Origin: Ischnura elegans | Lineage: Eukaryota > Arthropoda > Insecta > Odonata > Coenagrionidae | DNA length: 64,000 nucleotides | Assembly: GCF_921293095.1 (NCBI RefSeq) | Contig: NC_060248.1 | Span: 12,666,744 to 12,730,743 of the forward strand | Reading direction: 5' to 3' | Part shown: positions 1 through 12,545 of the stretch, piece after piece | Numbering within the stretch: the stretch's first letter is position 1 | Layout: the number at the start of each line of letters is the position of its first letter | Notes under the pieces: generated by a model | What the model saw: the letters and a program-made list of their open reading frames with translations, nothing else | What the model was told of the DNA's origin: nothing | Databases searched by the model: none | Program-made: the position numbers and the translations under genes

Positions 1-685
1 TGGAATAAAAAAAAGGAAGCATTTTCGTCCTAAACATCGTTAGCGATTAGAGTTAGCGATATAATTTCTTGACATCTGTGATAAAAATTAGACCATATTG
101 CCCATATTATTGAGGCGAAGGTTTTAGAAGTAAGATACAGGCAAATATTGGTTAGGGTATCGGCAAGCGCCTACTTTCTTCGTCCTATGATTTTCAATAC
201 GATAGAGAAGTTTTCAACAAGCATCATGTAATGAAATTAGACCAGTCGAGCAGGAATCACCAAATGCACATTCAAAAGCTCTGCTGCTCATCACTAATAA
301 CAAGAACAGGATCTCCACATCATGGTCATAAAATTAAATTATTTGGCCTTGAGTTATTAAATTCCTTCTATATATGCTAACGTTAGGCATCCCTGCTTTT
401 ATATAATTCAACTAAGTAGCTATATTTCAATATATAAATAATGCCACAGAAAGCCGACAAAGCTTATGGATTTCACTCCAAGGAATTTGTTGGTGACGAC
501 TTTTTCCACAGTCATCCAATGGTATCCCTAGGCAGAGTTCCGGGATGAGTTAATCTCACTAGTTTCCGCGTTTCAGCTGTACCGGTAAACCAAGTCCACC
601 ACTGTAACTTCTGTAAGTTATTTCAAAAAGAGTACTATTTATTTTCAATTTCAATGTCAAAGGTTGGCTGAATAAAAAACCTCAA
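1..685. other. No recognisable feature
   Basis: AT-rich sequence with no long reading frame, no repeat shared with the rest of the window, and no RNA-gene signature that I can see. Confidence 0.5.
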
Positions 686-711
686 GTAACTTTTAGTCAT
701 CATTTCTGTTC

Positions 712-775
712 AACGATAATAATATTGGTTCGACCCTGCTCTCCACTCAATTCTCCTATCAGCTATTCTTACGGT
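712..775 (-). repeat. LINE-B 3'-end scrap
   Basis: Read on the minus strand this matches the last coding segment and 3' end of the LINE-B family (best copy ends near 56,091): the ancestral codons for an Arg-Glu-Trp-Arg-Ala run and the short tail after the stop are recognisable. It is only about 60 bp, so it is a 5'-truncated or eroded copy. The following short frame at 832-1035 is not credible as a gene. Confidence 0.5.
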
Positions 776-1274
776 TTTAATGCATCTTAAAATAAGTGCA
801 AAAGAAGCGCGTAGGTACCTGGTAATCTCGACTAAAATTTGTAAGCATACAGCAGAACACACAGAGTGATATAGGATTTTCTAAATAAGCCGCTGAGATC
901 CAAATGGAGGAGAAGAAATGCAATAGATGCTGAATATGCACTCAGCCGATTGTAGACATATAAGGAAAGGATTGAGGAACAGAGAAACCAGCCAATCAAG
1001 AGTCGCCTGACTCGGAATCGGCGGCTTGGAATCATATAAAAATGCGAGAAATTCTAACTAGGCAACAACGCCCCGAATAAGACGGCGTAGTTAGCCATTC
1101 TAACTTTGGAAGCAGAAGACCTTATCCCATTGAAAACTCGAGAAGAATTCATCTCTGATAGTTTTACTTCATGTAATATATCGCATTCCTGTTTCCTGCA
1201 TTTTATTTGAATCTATCAACTCTTTGAAAACGAGAAGAATAAACCATTTTATTGATTAAGTTATTACTGTTAAA

Positions 1275-2255
1275 GTATTTTACCGATGAAGGTAGGTTTC
1301 CATGGAGTATTTAAGAAGAATTCTGGGAGCCTCCCTTTCCATCAAGCTCTTAAATTCGCAATAAGGCCAATTCTCTTTCATTTTATCTAAAATATCCTAT
1401 TCTATTCCTTTCTCTCCCTCGATTACCAACCATTCTACCCTCTTTGACCGTTTTCAACGTCCCCTCACCTCTAAGTATCTCTCCATTCATGCATTCTGTC
1501 TTCTCCGTATCTCATATGAGGGGGTGAGAAGCCAAGGGGTACAAGTGATTTTTTTATAAACAGAGTTAAGAACAGAAATGGATAAAATAAATATAAAAAA
1601 TCTTGGTAGCCATGTAATACGAGTGATTCTCTGATCTGTGCATAGATCGACCGGAAAATTAATTGCTCTGCTAAATATCTAGTTCATCTCGTTTGTTTTT
1701 TACCTTATTGCTGTACCTAACTCTGTTTAAAAAACAAATTCACTTGTATCCCCTGCCTTCTCACCTCTTCATATATAAGCTGCATATCTTCACCCGCCGT
1801 GTTCAGCACTTTGACGTACCTGATGCAGTCTCTCGCAAACTGAGATTTATGATGAAGAAAAAACATGAAGGTTATCTTAAAATATTAACTAGAAGCTGCT
1901 ACTCCTCACCCACCATGTCCAGCACTTCGTCGTTCCTCCTTCTCACCGTCCACTTCACCTTCTCCATTCTTCTCCATACCCAAATTTCGAATGCCTCCAA
2001 TCTTCTCTCGTTGTCTTTCCTCAATGTCCACGTTTCCGCACCGTAAAGAGCTACACTCCAGATCAGACTCTTGACTAACCTTTTCTTTGAATTCTTGCAT
2101 AGCGAACCTATCAGAAGCTCCTTCCTGTTCATGAACGCCTCTTTTGCTAACGCAAGTATTTTCCTGATGTCCTTACTGTTGTATCCGTTTCCCTCTAATG
2201 TGCTTCCCAATAAGTTTAACTGCTCTACATGTTCAAGTTTTTCCACAATTTCTTG
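1275..2255 (-). pseudogene. LINE-A 3' fragment, split by a MITE
   Basis: This is a degraded minus-strand copy of the LINE-A retrotransposon whose best copy lies at 35,025-37,372. The frame at 2246-1899 gives the post-RT region: a YLGS-like segment (here NLLGSTLEGNG), then SKDIRK, MNRKELL, SLIWSVALYGAETWTLRK and RLEAFEIWVWRRM, ending at a stop after MVGEE. The Trp codon in ETWTL is intact here, whereas the 35-kb copy has TGA at that place. The extreme 3' end, including the terminal hairpin (1281-1295), is at the low-coordinate side. Between 1778 and 1915 a piece of the family's HPP/CSTS-antisense region appears twice about 113 bp apart, so there is also a small internal duplication. It is interrupted by the MITE at 1518-1768. 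It is a dead copy with no function of its own. Confidence 0.85.
1518..1768. mobile_element. MITE with 6-bp target duplication, inside LINE-A
   Basis: The ends are imperfect terminal inverted repeats of about 28 bp: the left end begins GAGGGGGTGAGAAG and the right end, reversed, begins AGAGGTGAGAAG; both continue to a shared ACAAGTG. TCATAT flanks it on both sides (1512-1517 and 1769-1774). Removing the element plus one TCATAT restores a LINE-A segment of exactly the same length as the copies near 12.0 kb and 28.7 kb, which supports these borders. It has no coding capacity. The superfamily is uncertain. Confidence 0.75.
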
Positions 2256-2774
2256 GATATGGGCTTCGAATACTGAAACGCCAGGGCTTAATATGACATG
2301 CCGTTCATGTGCTACCCTTGACCATGAACTATGAATATTTAGAGAAAACTGGGAGAGGGGACCTTTCCCACTAACTTAGTCTAATTACTTCCAAAATGAG
2401 TTATAATTCTGAAAGCTTGACATCAAAGGACACCAGATTACCACCAAATTGACATGCCCTCAACGACCAAGTAATGAACGTATTCAGGTGATGTGACGCG
2501 GAGTCTTTGCATATTCAAAAGTTAATACTGCGAGATCAAAAAGAAAATAGGCCAATACCTGATAGTAAGACGAACACCAAACTAGCACGACACCGGCATA
2601 AATTTCCTTAGCGCTATAATAACTAGGCGCTCAATGTTCGGCATGTAATAGCATCAGCAGGGGAATGAAAATGGGTTAATAGGACACATTCCTTCCGTCC
2701 TATCGATCATATTCGGCATCTTTTCGCAAATAATTACTCAATTAAGACTTATGATACTACCCTTAATAATTATC

Positions 2775-3000
2775 AGCCATGGCTGTCACATCTGGATGTA
2801 AACCGGAAGCATGACTCTACTTACTTGACGACGCTAACGTAATAACAAAAGAAGAAAAATATTTTCCGCGAATTATAAGAGAGGCCATTTAAACCATCAA
2901 AAGACCACGTAGGATCACAAAGCTTCTAGCCATCTTTCAGCAGAGAAGGCCAGCAGGACGGCTGGCGAAACTGTTGTAAACCTTTGACAACGTATGCTAA
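2775..3000 (+). pseudogene. Penelope-like element C-terminal scrap
   Basis: A plus-strand frame reads DDANVITKEEKYFPRIIREAI and then meets a stop. This matches the end of the GIY-YIG region of the Penelope-like element at 59.6 kb, which has KYFPRLIREAIEI at the same place. About 50 bp downstream lies a GC-rich hairpin followed by GAAAC, the hammerhead-like signature that also follows the 59.6-kb coding region (see separate entry). The upstream part appears frame-shifted. It is a dead fragment of a different, diverged copy. Confidence 0.7.
2941..2976 (+). ncRNA. Degenerate hammerhead-like motif
   Basis: CAGAGAA (degenerate CUGANGA), one extra G, a perfect 6-bp stem GCCAGC/GCTGGC, then GAAAC and TGTT. 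The position, just after a Penelope C-terminal fragment, is the expected one. The stem I pairing is poor and the core is mutated, so it is probably inactive. Confidence 0.4.
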
Positions 3001-3009
3001 CGGAACCAA

Positions 3010-6000
3010 AAAATACTGACTTTATAATAATAATAACTATAATATGTACATTCGATTAGCTGTCAAATCTTTTTTTTTCATATTTCTTAAATTTGGAGAT
3101 TGGGGAAAGGATAACTAGAGCTACGTAAGATGGAAGAATTTCCATTATGAGGTTTTAGCAGAGTAAGAGAGAAGGATGCATGGATAGACAGGGCAGTCAT
3201 TTGCCTTGTAGATATGGCTGATTGAGGAAGATCGGTGCGGAAATTGGGTCAGGCGGAAGTGATGAGAAAGGTGGGCGTGGCGCGCTTCAGATTAATACGG
3301 CCTACACCCTCATTTTTACGTGTAGTCATTGATCTTTTAAAGTTTTATGCAAAGCCGAAAGGACTACAGTGAAGTGATGACATGAGACTTTTAATTAATT
3401 GAACGTAGCTTCACATTATACATAACCCCCGCTCTAGCGGGTTTATCACTTTTTAACAGCTAAAAATTATGTGTCACCTTGAAAATTCAGAGAATATTGA
3501 GTACTTTTTCATCGGAATTCGCCTGTTCCTAAAATATAATAAATAATCATCTGAGAAAATACTGAATTTTTTTAGGATTTCCCACCAGGTCATGGCGCTA
3601 ACAACTACGCTATTATGCATGAAAATAATATTTATTATCGATTAGTTTTCAAATCTTGTCGCTGAACAGTAAAAAATTATAAACAGAGCGTTGCGGACCA
3701 CGGTGGAGTTAGCCATTGAGAGGTCATCAACAGAAGATCTTACTCGGTGGAAAACCCGAGAAAATACTTCTCATAAGTTCGGTTGAAAATAATTACAACC
3801 TATACTGAAGTAAACTTTTCGAATTAAAAATGCAGGCAAATGCTGCCCACGGTTTACCTCATATACAGCCTGGAAATTTCTAAGTGATAGGTGAAGTTTT
3901 GAGCGAGGAACTCATCAACAAAAAGAGATATGTCGGGTGATAGGTATGTGTCATCTGTCAGGGAGAAGCTACGCTCAATTATTTAACCCTTAATTGGAAA
4001 ATAATTCATATTTTGAGATTAATATATTCCATTACATTTAAGCATTGTTGCCTCAGTATAAAGATCAGTATATATTAGTTTATTCGCAAGAATGTACTTA
4101 AATAATTAAATAATGCAATGTTTATCCTGAGATGCATTGCCCATTTTGGATTAATTTGCATAAGTGAAAAATAAATTTAAAATGGACTCCATAATGAACA
4201 TTAGACAGAATGGCGTGGGCTTCCGAATGCCCACAAAACAATAAATTACAAAATTTACGAATCATCGAAATGGGAGTGATGTGCTCGCTGTCACGCTGAT
4301 ATTTATGAAGCATCGAAAATTTCTCCAAGAGGAGATATTTTAGATTAGATTACCATGCCTTTATAACACGTCTTTTTTCCGAGATACATCGCCCGAAGTA
4401 CAAATAAATACGTGAAGCTGTTTAATGCTAGCTAGATCGAGACCATTGAAGAGTTTAGGGTGTCCAGAAAACTCTTGAACCTCTTGTCTTTTTCACAAAG
4501 AGCTTTAGAGGGAAAATAATTAAAGGTAATCTAAGGGATCAAAACAAACTCGCCTGTAATACCACACTACAGCCTTCATTATCTCTCCCGCCTCACACGT
4601 ACTGATCCTCTTCAGCCACCCAAGAGATAAATCATTCTCCCTTCTATCAATGAACACTTTTTTCCTTCTCTTGTTTCCCCACCAAACAATAACTCTCCCT
4701 CTTTCACAGCTTTAGGAAACCCTCTCCCCGTAGTTACCATCTGAACAATTTACACAGTTCACAAACAAAAATAACCTATCCTAAATAAATGTTTCATCAA
4801 AATTAGTTATCAAGTTAGATAATCTTTTTCAAACTTTAGGCTATTCGGTCAATCGAGAGAAAATGTCGATTTGAATACAGAAAACTAATACACTAATGTT
4901 TAGCTGCACAATAATAAATTAAATAAGCGTCAGAAACGAGCTATATTTATGTTTACTATCGTTTACAGCAAGAGGACAGTCGCAATTGTTGCAGAAGGCG
5001 TAAATTCTGGTAATAAGAAAGAGAAGTTGATGCAGGGGAATGCCTGCCTTAATGTTTTTCATATTCTCCGTGAAAAAAGATTTCGAAAAAAATAATTAAT
5101 GATTTCCGCGAAAAAAAACGATTTTTCACCATACTTACTACTTTAATAACGACAGAAGTGGAGTTATGCATTGAAGGGGATATGAAAAATATCTTACTGC
5201 GATTTCGTATCCTTGAAGAAGCATACTGTCGGACAGGTTCGAACAATCACATTCTTATAACTACAGTAGAAATAATTTGTTGCTTTACCCCTGTGTAAAA
5301 CCACGCGCTGATTCCAAAAATGTCTCGTTAAGTGTTTTCTTAGGTCATTCACAGGAACGAGTCAGTCTTCTAGTTTCACTAAATCAAACCGAATTTTAAA
5401 ACGCAGTGGAATTATTTGCAATATTATTGCGGCAGGTATTATATATATTTAACGTTCGTTATCTCTCATCAAAAGGTTACAGCGTAAATTGCATGAAAAT
5501 ATATCCTTCGACAGATCGGCCAATACACGAGAGAAAGCGCAATGACAATCTGAAGGTGAATTTATTATCTAGCATGAGCTGCACAATTCACGTGGCATTA
5601 AACATTGAACAAGCCCCATTTAAATTTCCCGTGGTAATGTGGTAATAAAAATATTGCGGGAGATGGGAATATAGTTCAAATTTCCCTCCTATCGGTACAA
5701 TAGAAAATGCTGACAGCACCCAAACTGAGGCGAAGGCGGCGTCGCTCATATCGTTGCAATATTTTTGAATTCGACTGTGCCATATAAAATCAGGTATCAT
5801 AATGACAGCCTATTCAGGATAGCGCACCACTCTCGCAATATATTATAGCGCTACGATCAATAAAAGCCGTCTGGATCGAGTGCCCGCCTATATATTAAAA
5901 GTATGACATGTGATCGCCGGACCTCTTGATTCATTACTTCCGCCTCAAAAAATGATTCAACGATAGCCCATTTACGTCATCGCTGTCACCATAGAAAATA

Positions 6001-7330
6001 TGAGTGATAAAATGTCGGCCGTGGAAAGTGAAATTTTATTTCTCGGCATAATTATCTATCTCCCATGTTTCTCTTACAAAAAAATAAGAAAAACGATAAA
6101 TCTTGTCCTGAATTTCATTACAGGGGAGATATGAAGGTAATCGTTCATTGGCCACTTTTAATGATACTTTGAATAATTTCATTTTTCTGCGTGAGTTCAT
6201 CGGCAATTTTTATTTTTTTCACTAAATTGTCCTACGTAGAGGAGGAGAGGATAGTGAAAAGTGAAAACTATGATGAATCGGAATAACCTAAGAGATATTA
6301 CGGCCTGATGAACTACATCGAGGACGGAAAGAACTGAAAATAATATATGGAACAGGTAAAGAAGACTGTAAAGTATAAGAATTGTGTGGATATCAAAAGA
6401 TAAGTTGAAATGAGAATTCATTGAAGATCTAAGTCTAACTAATCTTAGGATAATGAAAAGCATTAGATAATGGTGGAAAATGGAGTCATAGAAGTTGTAG
6501 ATTAGACAGCAGTACTTGCTGATAGTGACAACATCATCACTAAACCGGAGCGAGAAATGAAACGAAGATTTGATAAAAATACACCAATCGTGAGTTGATT
6601 TGATACCTTTCAGCTTCCAGTGAAAGACTAACGTGCAATATTTGCATTGTATTCTACTTATAAAGAATTCAATGGTATGCATAAAAAAAAGGTTCTACCT
6701 CACACTTCCATTTTTCTGAATGTTTGATCCACTAATGAAATACTGGTATCCCTTCGCTGGATCACATTTAAAAAGTACTAGAAACTGCACTCCACGTCTT
6801 TCTAATGTAAGATCTGCCACTCCAGATGTCAAGATAAGGAACTACTCAACTTGCATGCCTCCGCAGTCAGAATGACATTGGTTACTTAAAAAAATTCAAA
6901 TTCCACTCGTTCTACCCTCACAATAATTTCTTTCTTCCTACCTTACTACCTAAGTTAAAAACTAAGACTTACATAAACTTCATTTCTGAAAAAAAGCAAT
7001 TCCCTTCCACTCCATTTTAAGTTCATGAATACAATACAACTGATTTCCGCCTAAGATGGTTTTACGATTCTATCCATGATTTATTACCCTCTCCTCGGCC
7101 ATTTCCAGTGATGTCAACCGTCAAAATTCTCCATAATAATCCCGTCTCCGATTATACACGACGCGAAAGTATTAAATAGCAATAGGTAAAAACTACAAAA
7201 CCATGAAAAATATGCCATTTACTAGCAACACTCTAATCTGCTTCAATAGGCGTGTCGCGGTTGGTGTTTGGATCAAATAAAAAGAAAGATCGCAAAATAA
7301 AAAGTCCGCTTAGCATTTATTTTTGTCCTT
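3010..7330. other. Unassigned AT-rich stretch
   Basis: No gene or named element seen. The short frames here (4122-4328, 5049-5246, 5406-5645, 5588-5800, 6197-6682) have low-complexity, AT-driven composition and no motif. 6197-6682 is the longest, with a Phe/Ile-rich protein that looks like translated noise. Confidence 0.4.
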
Positions 7331-7334
7331 TGTT

Positions 7335-7480
7335 ACCGAGGGGAATAAATAATTCCCATATCTATGCGTTTGGCAATATATCTCTCTAAGTTAATTGTTT
7401 CTGTCGGGCCTGGAGATGTAATGGGTATGGGAGAGGTGGGATGCTCCCCCGAATCACCCTGAAAGACATCTGCTCTTGAT
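7335..7480 (+). repeat. Diverged direct repeat, copy 1
   Basis: Shares a recognisable core with 9655-9790, including ATTCCCATATCTAT, then GGCAA.ATATCT, and TCTGTCGG.CCTGGA. By eye the copies are roughly 70 percent alike. A second shared block (8215-8265 here, 9820-9870 in the other copy, around CTCCGAGTC) lies adjacent in copy 2 but about 730 bp away here, which suggests an insertion in this copy. The family is unknown. Confidence 0.5.
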
Positions 7481-9529
7481 TGCTCGAGCATAAACATTCA
7501 AATACAACAACGGAAGTCCCTTAAGTGTCACCACCAGATCTCATTGCGAGGAGAAATAAAATGGACTTATGTGAAAGCACTTATTATAGCTGTATCACTT
7601 ACTCACGTAGATCTTTTTACTCTGTTGCGATGGGGAAAATAAGAGCACGATAGAGATCTGGGCAGTGTAATTTTGTCCCGTTGCGGGGAGCGTGCGTTTT
7701 GGTGTTTACTGGTATTAACCCCTTGCGCTGAAATAGCGAGTGTAGCTCGTCATCAGATTTTATAATTTCATCATCACTTAGGGGAACAGTATGAATATAT
7801 CAAAAGTTAAACAAAGCTAAAGCATCCACAATTTTCATAAAAAACATGATGCATTGAAAGCAATAAAATGATTATATACGAGTAGCGATAACTGTGTTCT
7901 CGATTTGTTTAACTAGACACTTTACTATTTGAAATAATAATCACTTTTTATTTCACCATTATACTTTGATAACAAACTGCAAAATGAGGTTTCATTACCT
8001 TCCGTTACATTTCAAAAGAACCACAGAAAAAATAATTAGAGAATAGGATCACGATACTCAGAAAATAAATTGATTTGAAAGGGGCTAACTCCAAGTATGC
8101 TGAGCGTAAGGGGCTAAAAAATATACATATCATGATAATCCGTTTCCTATCACCTAGAAAAATATGAACAAGTTTTGTTCGTGACTCTTGAGGGATTTCC
8201 CGTGTAAGACTAGCGCATAGCCTCCGAGTCCCTCGCGACTCCCAGCCTAATTCGTTTCCTAAGGACCTTAAGACCGCTTGACAGTATTCAAATAATACAT
8301 GGTCAAAACCTTATTATCCTATTTTATCGTTTGTGTGTGTCTTGAAAAAATTATGACCTTCCACCATGATCCCCACATCATTTTGATTGATGTATGTTTT
8401 AAATAGCTCGAGTAGAAGTTGATAGTTTCAGGCGTCACTTTATGGAATTTACTCATGATGAATAAAATTTGCGGTCGTTGTTAAATAAATATATATGTGG
8501 AAAAACAAAGTTCAAATATTATTCATCATAGCTCGAGTAATTTGTGCCCAGTACTCATCCGCCCAGCCTTTAGCGGCTCCCGGCCTAAATCTTGTATAAG
8601 CGGTGTTACGCTCCTATCTCTTCACTAACAGTGATATAACAGTGATATAACATATGATTGTTACTTCCAACAGAACATCTTCGTCTTCATTGCTATCAGA
8701 AAATTTTAAATTAATTTATTCTCATTTTCTTACTTCGAAATCGTATATCACCACGTGAGTACCCATATTTTCACCTGGAGGGGACATTTTGAGACCATTC
8801 ATCTGGAGCAGACTAAATTCAGCAACTGTTTTTCTTCACACATAAGAGGCATAACCGCCCTCAACTCACGACTTGAGCAGGCCATAAACAAGGATGAGAA
8901 TAGATGCAGATGGGTCAGGGGTGATTCCGAGTGAAGCTGTAAATAACTCCCTCCCATTGGGACTGCTACCTACTGCCTGAGGATACGAATCACAACGCCA
9001 CCGAGAGAAAGCTGCGAAAGGTCTCCGGTCTAGGGGAATTTTTCCCATGGAAATATTTGTAAATGTCATGCTTGCATTCTTTTATTTATTGCAATGAAAA
9101 TAAATTTTTTGCTATGCCTAAAACTTGGTGGCAAAAAAAATGACTTTTACACAAGGTATCGGCTACCAAATTTGGTCCTATTCCTTGAACACCCTTCAAA
9201 TTGAGTACATGTTTTGCTAAAACTATGGTAAATATTCATATAAATGCGTTTTCTAAGTAAAATTAAGTTTTCGGAGACTGCAGAAGGAGAATAGTGACGC
9301 AACTCATGTTTCTGTTCACTTATCGTTTTGAAGTAAATTCTTTACAATCCCGAATACACATAATTTACTCCCTAGCCGTAATCCGATTCAATCCAAGTTC
9401 ACCGTATTTTTCAGTCGTCGTGAATGGCAACGGCAACCGTGGCGTGGGCTTCGTGACTCCCTCTACAACACGCCGAGAATATTTGAAGCGATTCCATGAG
9501 CTGGAACGTCCTTTCCAATTCGTCCAAGT
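7481..9529. other. Unassigned stretch
   Basis: No gene recognised. It holds the separated second block of the direct repeat at about 8215-8265 and a 12-bp near-tandem CAGTGATATAA duplication at about 8627-8655. The frame at 8866-9069 has no recognisable motif. Confidence 0.35.
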
Positions 9530-9606
9530 GGAAAAACCTACATCTACATACTACCCCGTCAGCCACCTAAAAAGGTGTTTGGTAGAGGGTGTTAGGACAC
9601 CAGCTG
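9530..9606 (-). repeat. Short interspersed repeat, also at 27.6 kb
   Basis: On the minus strand this reads GCTGGTG, CCCTCTACCA, TAGGTGGCT and then TATGTAGATGTAG. The same succession lies on the plus strand at 27,582-27,652. It is probably a 3' end of a retroelement ending in a GTAGAT-type tail. It overlaps the 105-residue frame at 9294-9611, which I do not regard as a gene. Confidence 0.5.
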
Positions 9607-9654
9607 TTTAATATAAAAGGTAAATTCTCAAACGAAAGTAGGACTAGCATTTGC

Positions 9655-9790
9655 GGCCCTTTATGGTTCGATGAGAAAACGAATTCCCATATCTATCCGC
9701 TCGGCAAAATATCTTTCTTAATTCATCGCTTCTGTCGGACCTGGAAATATAGCGGGGATGCAACACGATGTTTCCCGTGTCGCTGTTAAA
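9655..9790 (+). repeat. Diverged direct repeat, copy 2
   Basis: Partner of 7335-7480. Here the second block (9820-9870) follows directly, so this copy is the less interrupted one. The reading frame 9589-9789 merely runs through it. Confidence 0.5.
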
Positions 9791-9870
9791 TACATCCATT
9801 CACAAGCAATCCAAGCCAAGCGCGCAACCTCCGAGTCTCTACCGGCTCACAGCCTAACATCAGCTTTCTT

Positions 9871-11560
9871 TAAGCCCGTTGCTGTTTTAGGCGAATCTTT
9901 CAGCTTTTCTTTGTATTTTATTCAGTTCACGGATTAAGTCTTTATGCATCGTATCCCATATGCTCGCCGCATATTCAAGGTGTGATCGTAATTACTTAGT
10001 AACACTGTTATTATTTCTAATATATTTTATGCAACGGTTTATTTCCATATTTCTTGATCCACCCATTCTGAATTTGAAGTTATATTTTTAAGTTCATTAA
10101 GCCTTCTCAGGATATCCACTGGTTTAAACAGTTGTAAATCGCCAAAATTTCAACTGACGATTCCTCCATCGTCATCGTTTCTAATATTTTTAAACTGTTT
10201 CCCATATTCAACTGCTTTATAAGCTTTTCAAAAGATTATTTCAAACACGCAAATTAACTTTGAGGTTTCTTCCGATTAGGAAAATACGAATCAGGTATCC
10301 GATATTTCTGAATAAAATATTTTCAAGGTTAAATCTTATGAATGTTATCGTAAATTATTTTGACAATATTTGAGTTATTAATTATGAGTGCATGAATAGA
10401 ACATATTCTACTCACACAACTTCAGTTCTCAGTAAGTACGACCAATTTTATCGTAAGATGGTGGAATTTGTTTTCATTCAATTACATTTGCATATTTGTG
10501 GATAAAAATTTGTTGATACCGCCGAGTTTATGAGTGGGTCATGCCACGCCATTTTAGTAATCGTTTGGATTGCGAATATTAAGTATAACCTTGCGCATAC
10601 TTGGAAAACCCGAATTTTAAACGATTTTTTAGCGTGAGGTCACAGTGGTAAAATCGGATATGGGAATGCTACGAAAAACGAAGTTAATAAAGATCATGTT
10701 TATGATAATTCTCGATGGCAGGTACACATTTCTTTCAATTTTCAAACTAAAGATACGGAAATTCCACAAATGATCAAATACATCCATTTATATAATGAAA
10801 GCGATATATAGACTAAGCACACGTCTAAATTCTCAAAGAAATACCCGATCCCCAGAGATTTAAATATAGATTCATCATGCTAGAAGTTTATACGTCCACT
10901 TAAAGGAAGGCTGGTGTGTTTACCACGCCCAAGTGTTTACTTAGTTCATAAACTCTGATTGCGCAAAGGAAGAGGCTTCTTAAAGCGCACTTGATGATGT
11001 TTCCGTAAGCAAAGGACGAGATCCGATTCAATTCACACTGGGAGATTGATGTTTGCTCTCTTCATGTCACACTCAAGCATCAAAGCATCATCCTGGATGT
11101 AAGAGCCGCCACGCATGTGCATCAAGATGACTGAAACTAAAGCTTGAAAAAAAAAAACAAAAAAAGGTACACACAGCAATAAACCGCCACCTTATTCCAA
11201 AGAGAAAATTTACGAAAATTTTCAAAAATCCTAATCCCAATAGAAATGCAAAGGAATTAAATAATCGCTGATGATTTGAATTATTTCCCTCACATAAAGC
11301 TCCTGCTAACTCAATATAACTGATTTACGTTTCCTCCCCCGCCCATATTTCTACCATTTCTCTACCCCTTTTCCTTCACGCACACATAAACTGTCTCCTA
11401 TCATTTCACCGGGTCCATCTTCCTTTCCAATCGGGACCCCACATTCATCAATTCACAATAAGACCATTTACCTCTAATTCGATCTATGAATCTGTATCAC
11501 ATTTCCACGCAAAATGGATATGATATAATAATAGTATTTTACGTATTATTATTATAGTTT
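9871..11560. other. Unassigned AT-rich stretch
   Basis: No gene, RNA or named element seen. There is a pyrimidine-rich patch near 11,330-11,420. Confidence 0.4.
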
Positions 11561-11565
11561 TCTAC

Positions 11566-12107
11566 CGATTAAGGTAGGTTCCCATGGAGTATTAAAAAGA
11601 AGTCATCTGGGAGCCTCCCTTTACTTCCATCACTGGCTTCTTCAATTCACTGTAAGGCCCTACTCCCTTTCAATGTATCTAAAAATCATATTATCTTCCT
11701 TCCTCTCCCTCGTTTACCTATCAGACCTACCCCGACGCAGGCCTCGGTGGCGTCGGGGTAAAGTCCCCGGCTGCTAACCTAGAGGTCGCGGGTTCGAATC
11801 CCGCCTGGGTGGATTGATCACCATCCAGGGCATGGATGTTTGTGATTGTCCATCAAGTTAATTGGAAGAGAGGACAACAATGTCCTAAATTCGCTTGCGA
11901 AAAATAAGACGAAATAAAATAATAATAATCAGTCTTCCCTCCAACACAGTTTTCAACATCCCCTTCCCGTTCAGTATTCCTCCCATCCAAACCTTATGTC
12001 TCCTCCGTATCTCATCTATAAACTGCCTCTCTTCACCCACCATATTAAGTGCGTTGCTGTTCCTCCTCCTCCCCGTCACTTTACCTTCCCTAAACCCTAA
12101 TCGCTAA
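11566..12107 (-). pseudogene. LINE-A 3' fragment, split by a SINE
   Basis: A minus-strand copy of the LINE-A 3' end, starting with the conserved terminal hairpin CTACCGATTAAGGTAG (11,572-11,587). Codons for the final part of the protein (GEERQFIDEIRRR, then KVWM, then GMLKTVLEGRL) are readable on the minus strand at 12,079-11,935. The copy is interrupted by the tRNA-derived SINE at 11,733-11,930. Further LINE-A sequence resumes at 12,405-12,545, beyond a foldback element. Confidence 0.8.
11733..11930 (+). mobile_element. tRNA-derived SINE (copy 1)
   Basis: The head is tRNA-like: an A-box-like TGGCGTCGGGG near 11,748 and a B box GGTTCGAATCC at 11,791-11,801. An unrelated body follows, with CATCCAGGGCATGGATG, and then an AATAAAATAATAATAA tail. 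The same head and body occur on the minus strand at 28,369-28,553 and 48,440-48,567, so this is a SINE rather than a functional tRNA. The 5' and 3' ends of the tRNA-like part do not form a good acceptor stem. A diverged target duplication (CAGACCTACCCC against CAGTCTTCCCTC) flanks it within LINE-A. Confidence 0.85.
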
Positions 12108-12125
12108 TGACAAAATACATAACAT

Positions 12126-12308
12126 AAAATCACTTCGTACTTTCCACACAATTTGAATATTTTGCGACCGTTCTCGACAGGTTCTACGTCATTTTCAAGC
12201 TACACTGCATTGGCCAAGCTAGATGGCAGTCTCACTTGAAAATGACGTAGAACACGTCGAGAACGGTCGCAAAATATTAAAATTGTGTGGAAAGTACGAA
12301 GTGATTTT
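12126..12308. repeat. Foldback element, 74-bp arms
   Basis: Arms 12,126-12,199 and 12,235-12,308 are near-perfect inverted repeats around a 35-bp spacer. They share the TTGTGTGGAAA motif seen at other Penelope-related ends in this window (33.7 and 46.2 kb). Each arm includes a degenerate GACGT/ACGTC stem followed by a GAGAAC element, which resembles the hammerhead-like motifs. It lies inside LINE-A remains. Confidence 0.75.
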
Positions 12309-12404
12309 ATTTAGTTCATTTTATCATGTATAACTTCCACGAGGTTAATTCACCAACCATCAACTTCCTAATCACTAATTCCTGCAATCATTTCTCCTTC
12401 TCCG

Positions 12405-12545
12405 TCCTATGTGTCCATGTTTCCGCATCTTGCGCCTAATTTCAGATCAGACTCTTCACCTCTTTCCGTTCTTACATAGTGATCTTATCAGCGGTTCTTT
12501 CCCATTTTAGGGCTATTCATATTTCGTATCAATATGATAAAGCTA
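12405..12545 (-). pseudogene. LINE-A fragment
   Basis: Continuation of the minus-strand LINE-A copy: GTTTCCGCA, ATCAGACTCTT and CTTACATAG match the antisense of the ALYGAET / SLIWS / SLCK part of the family. It is strongly eroded. Confidence 0.6.

Noticed and set aside
11741-11813. tRNA gene
   Set aside because: Good B box, but poor acceptor stem and the same head plus body recurs twice, so it is a SINE.
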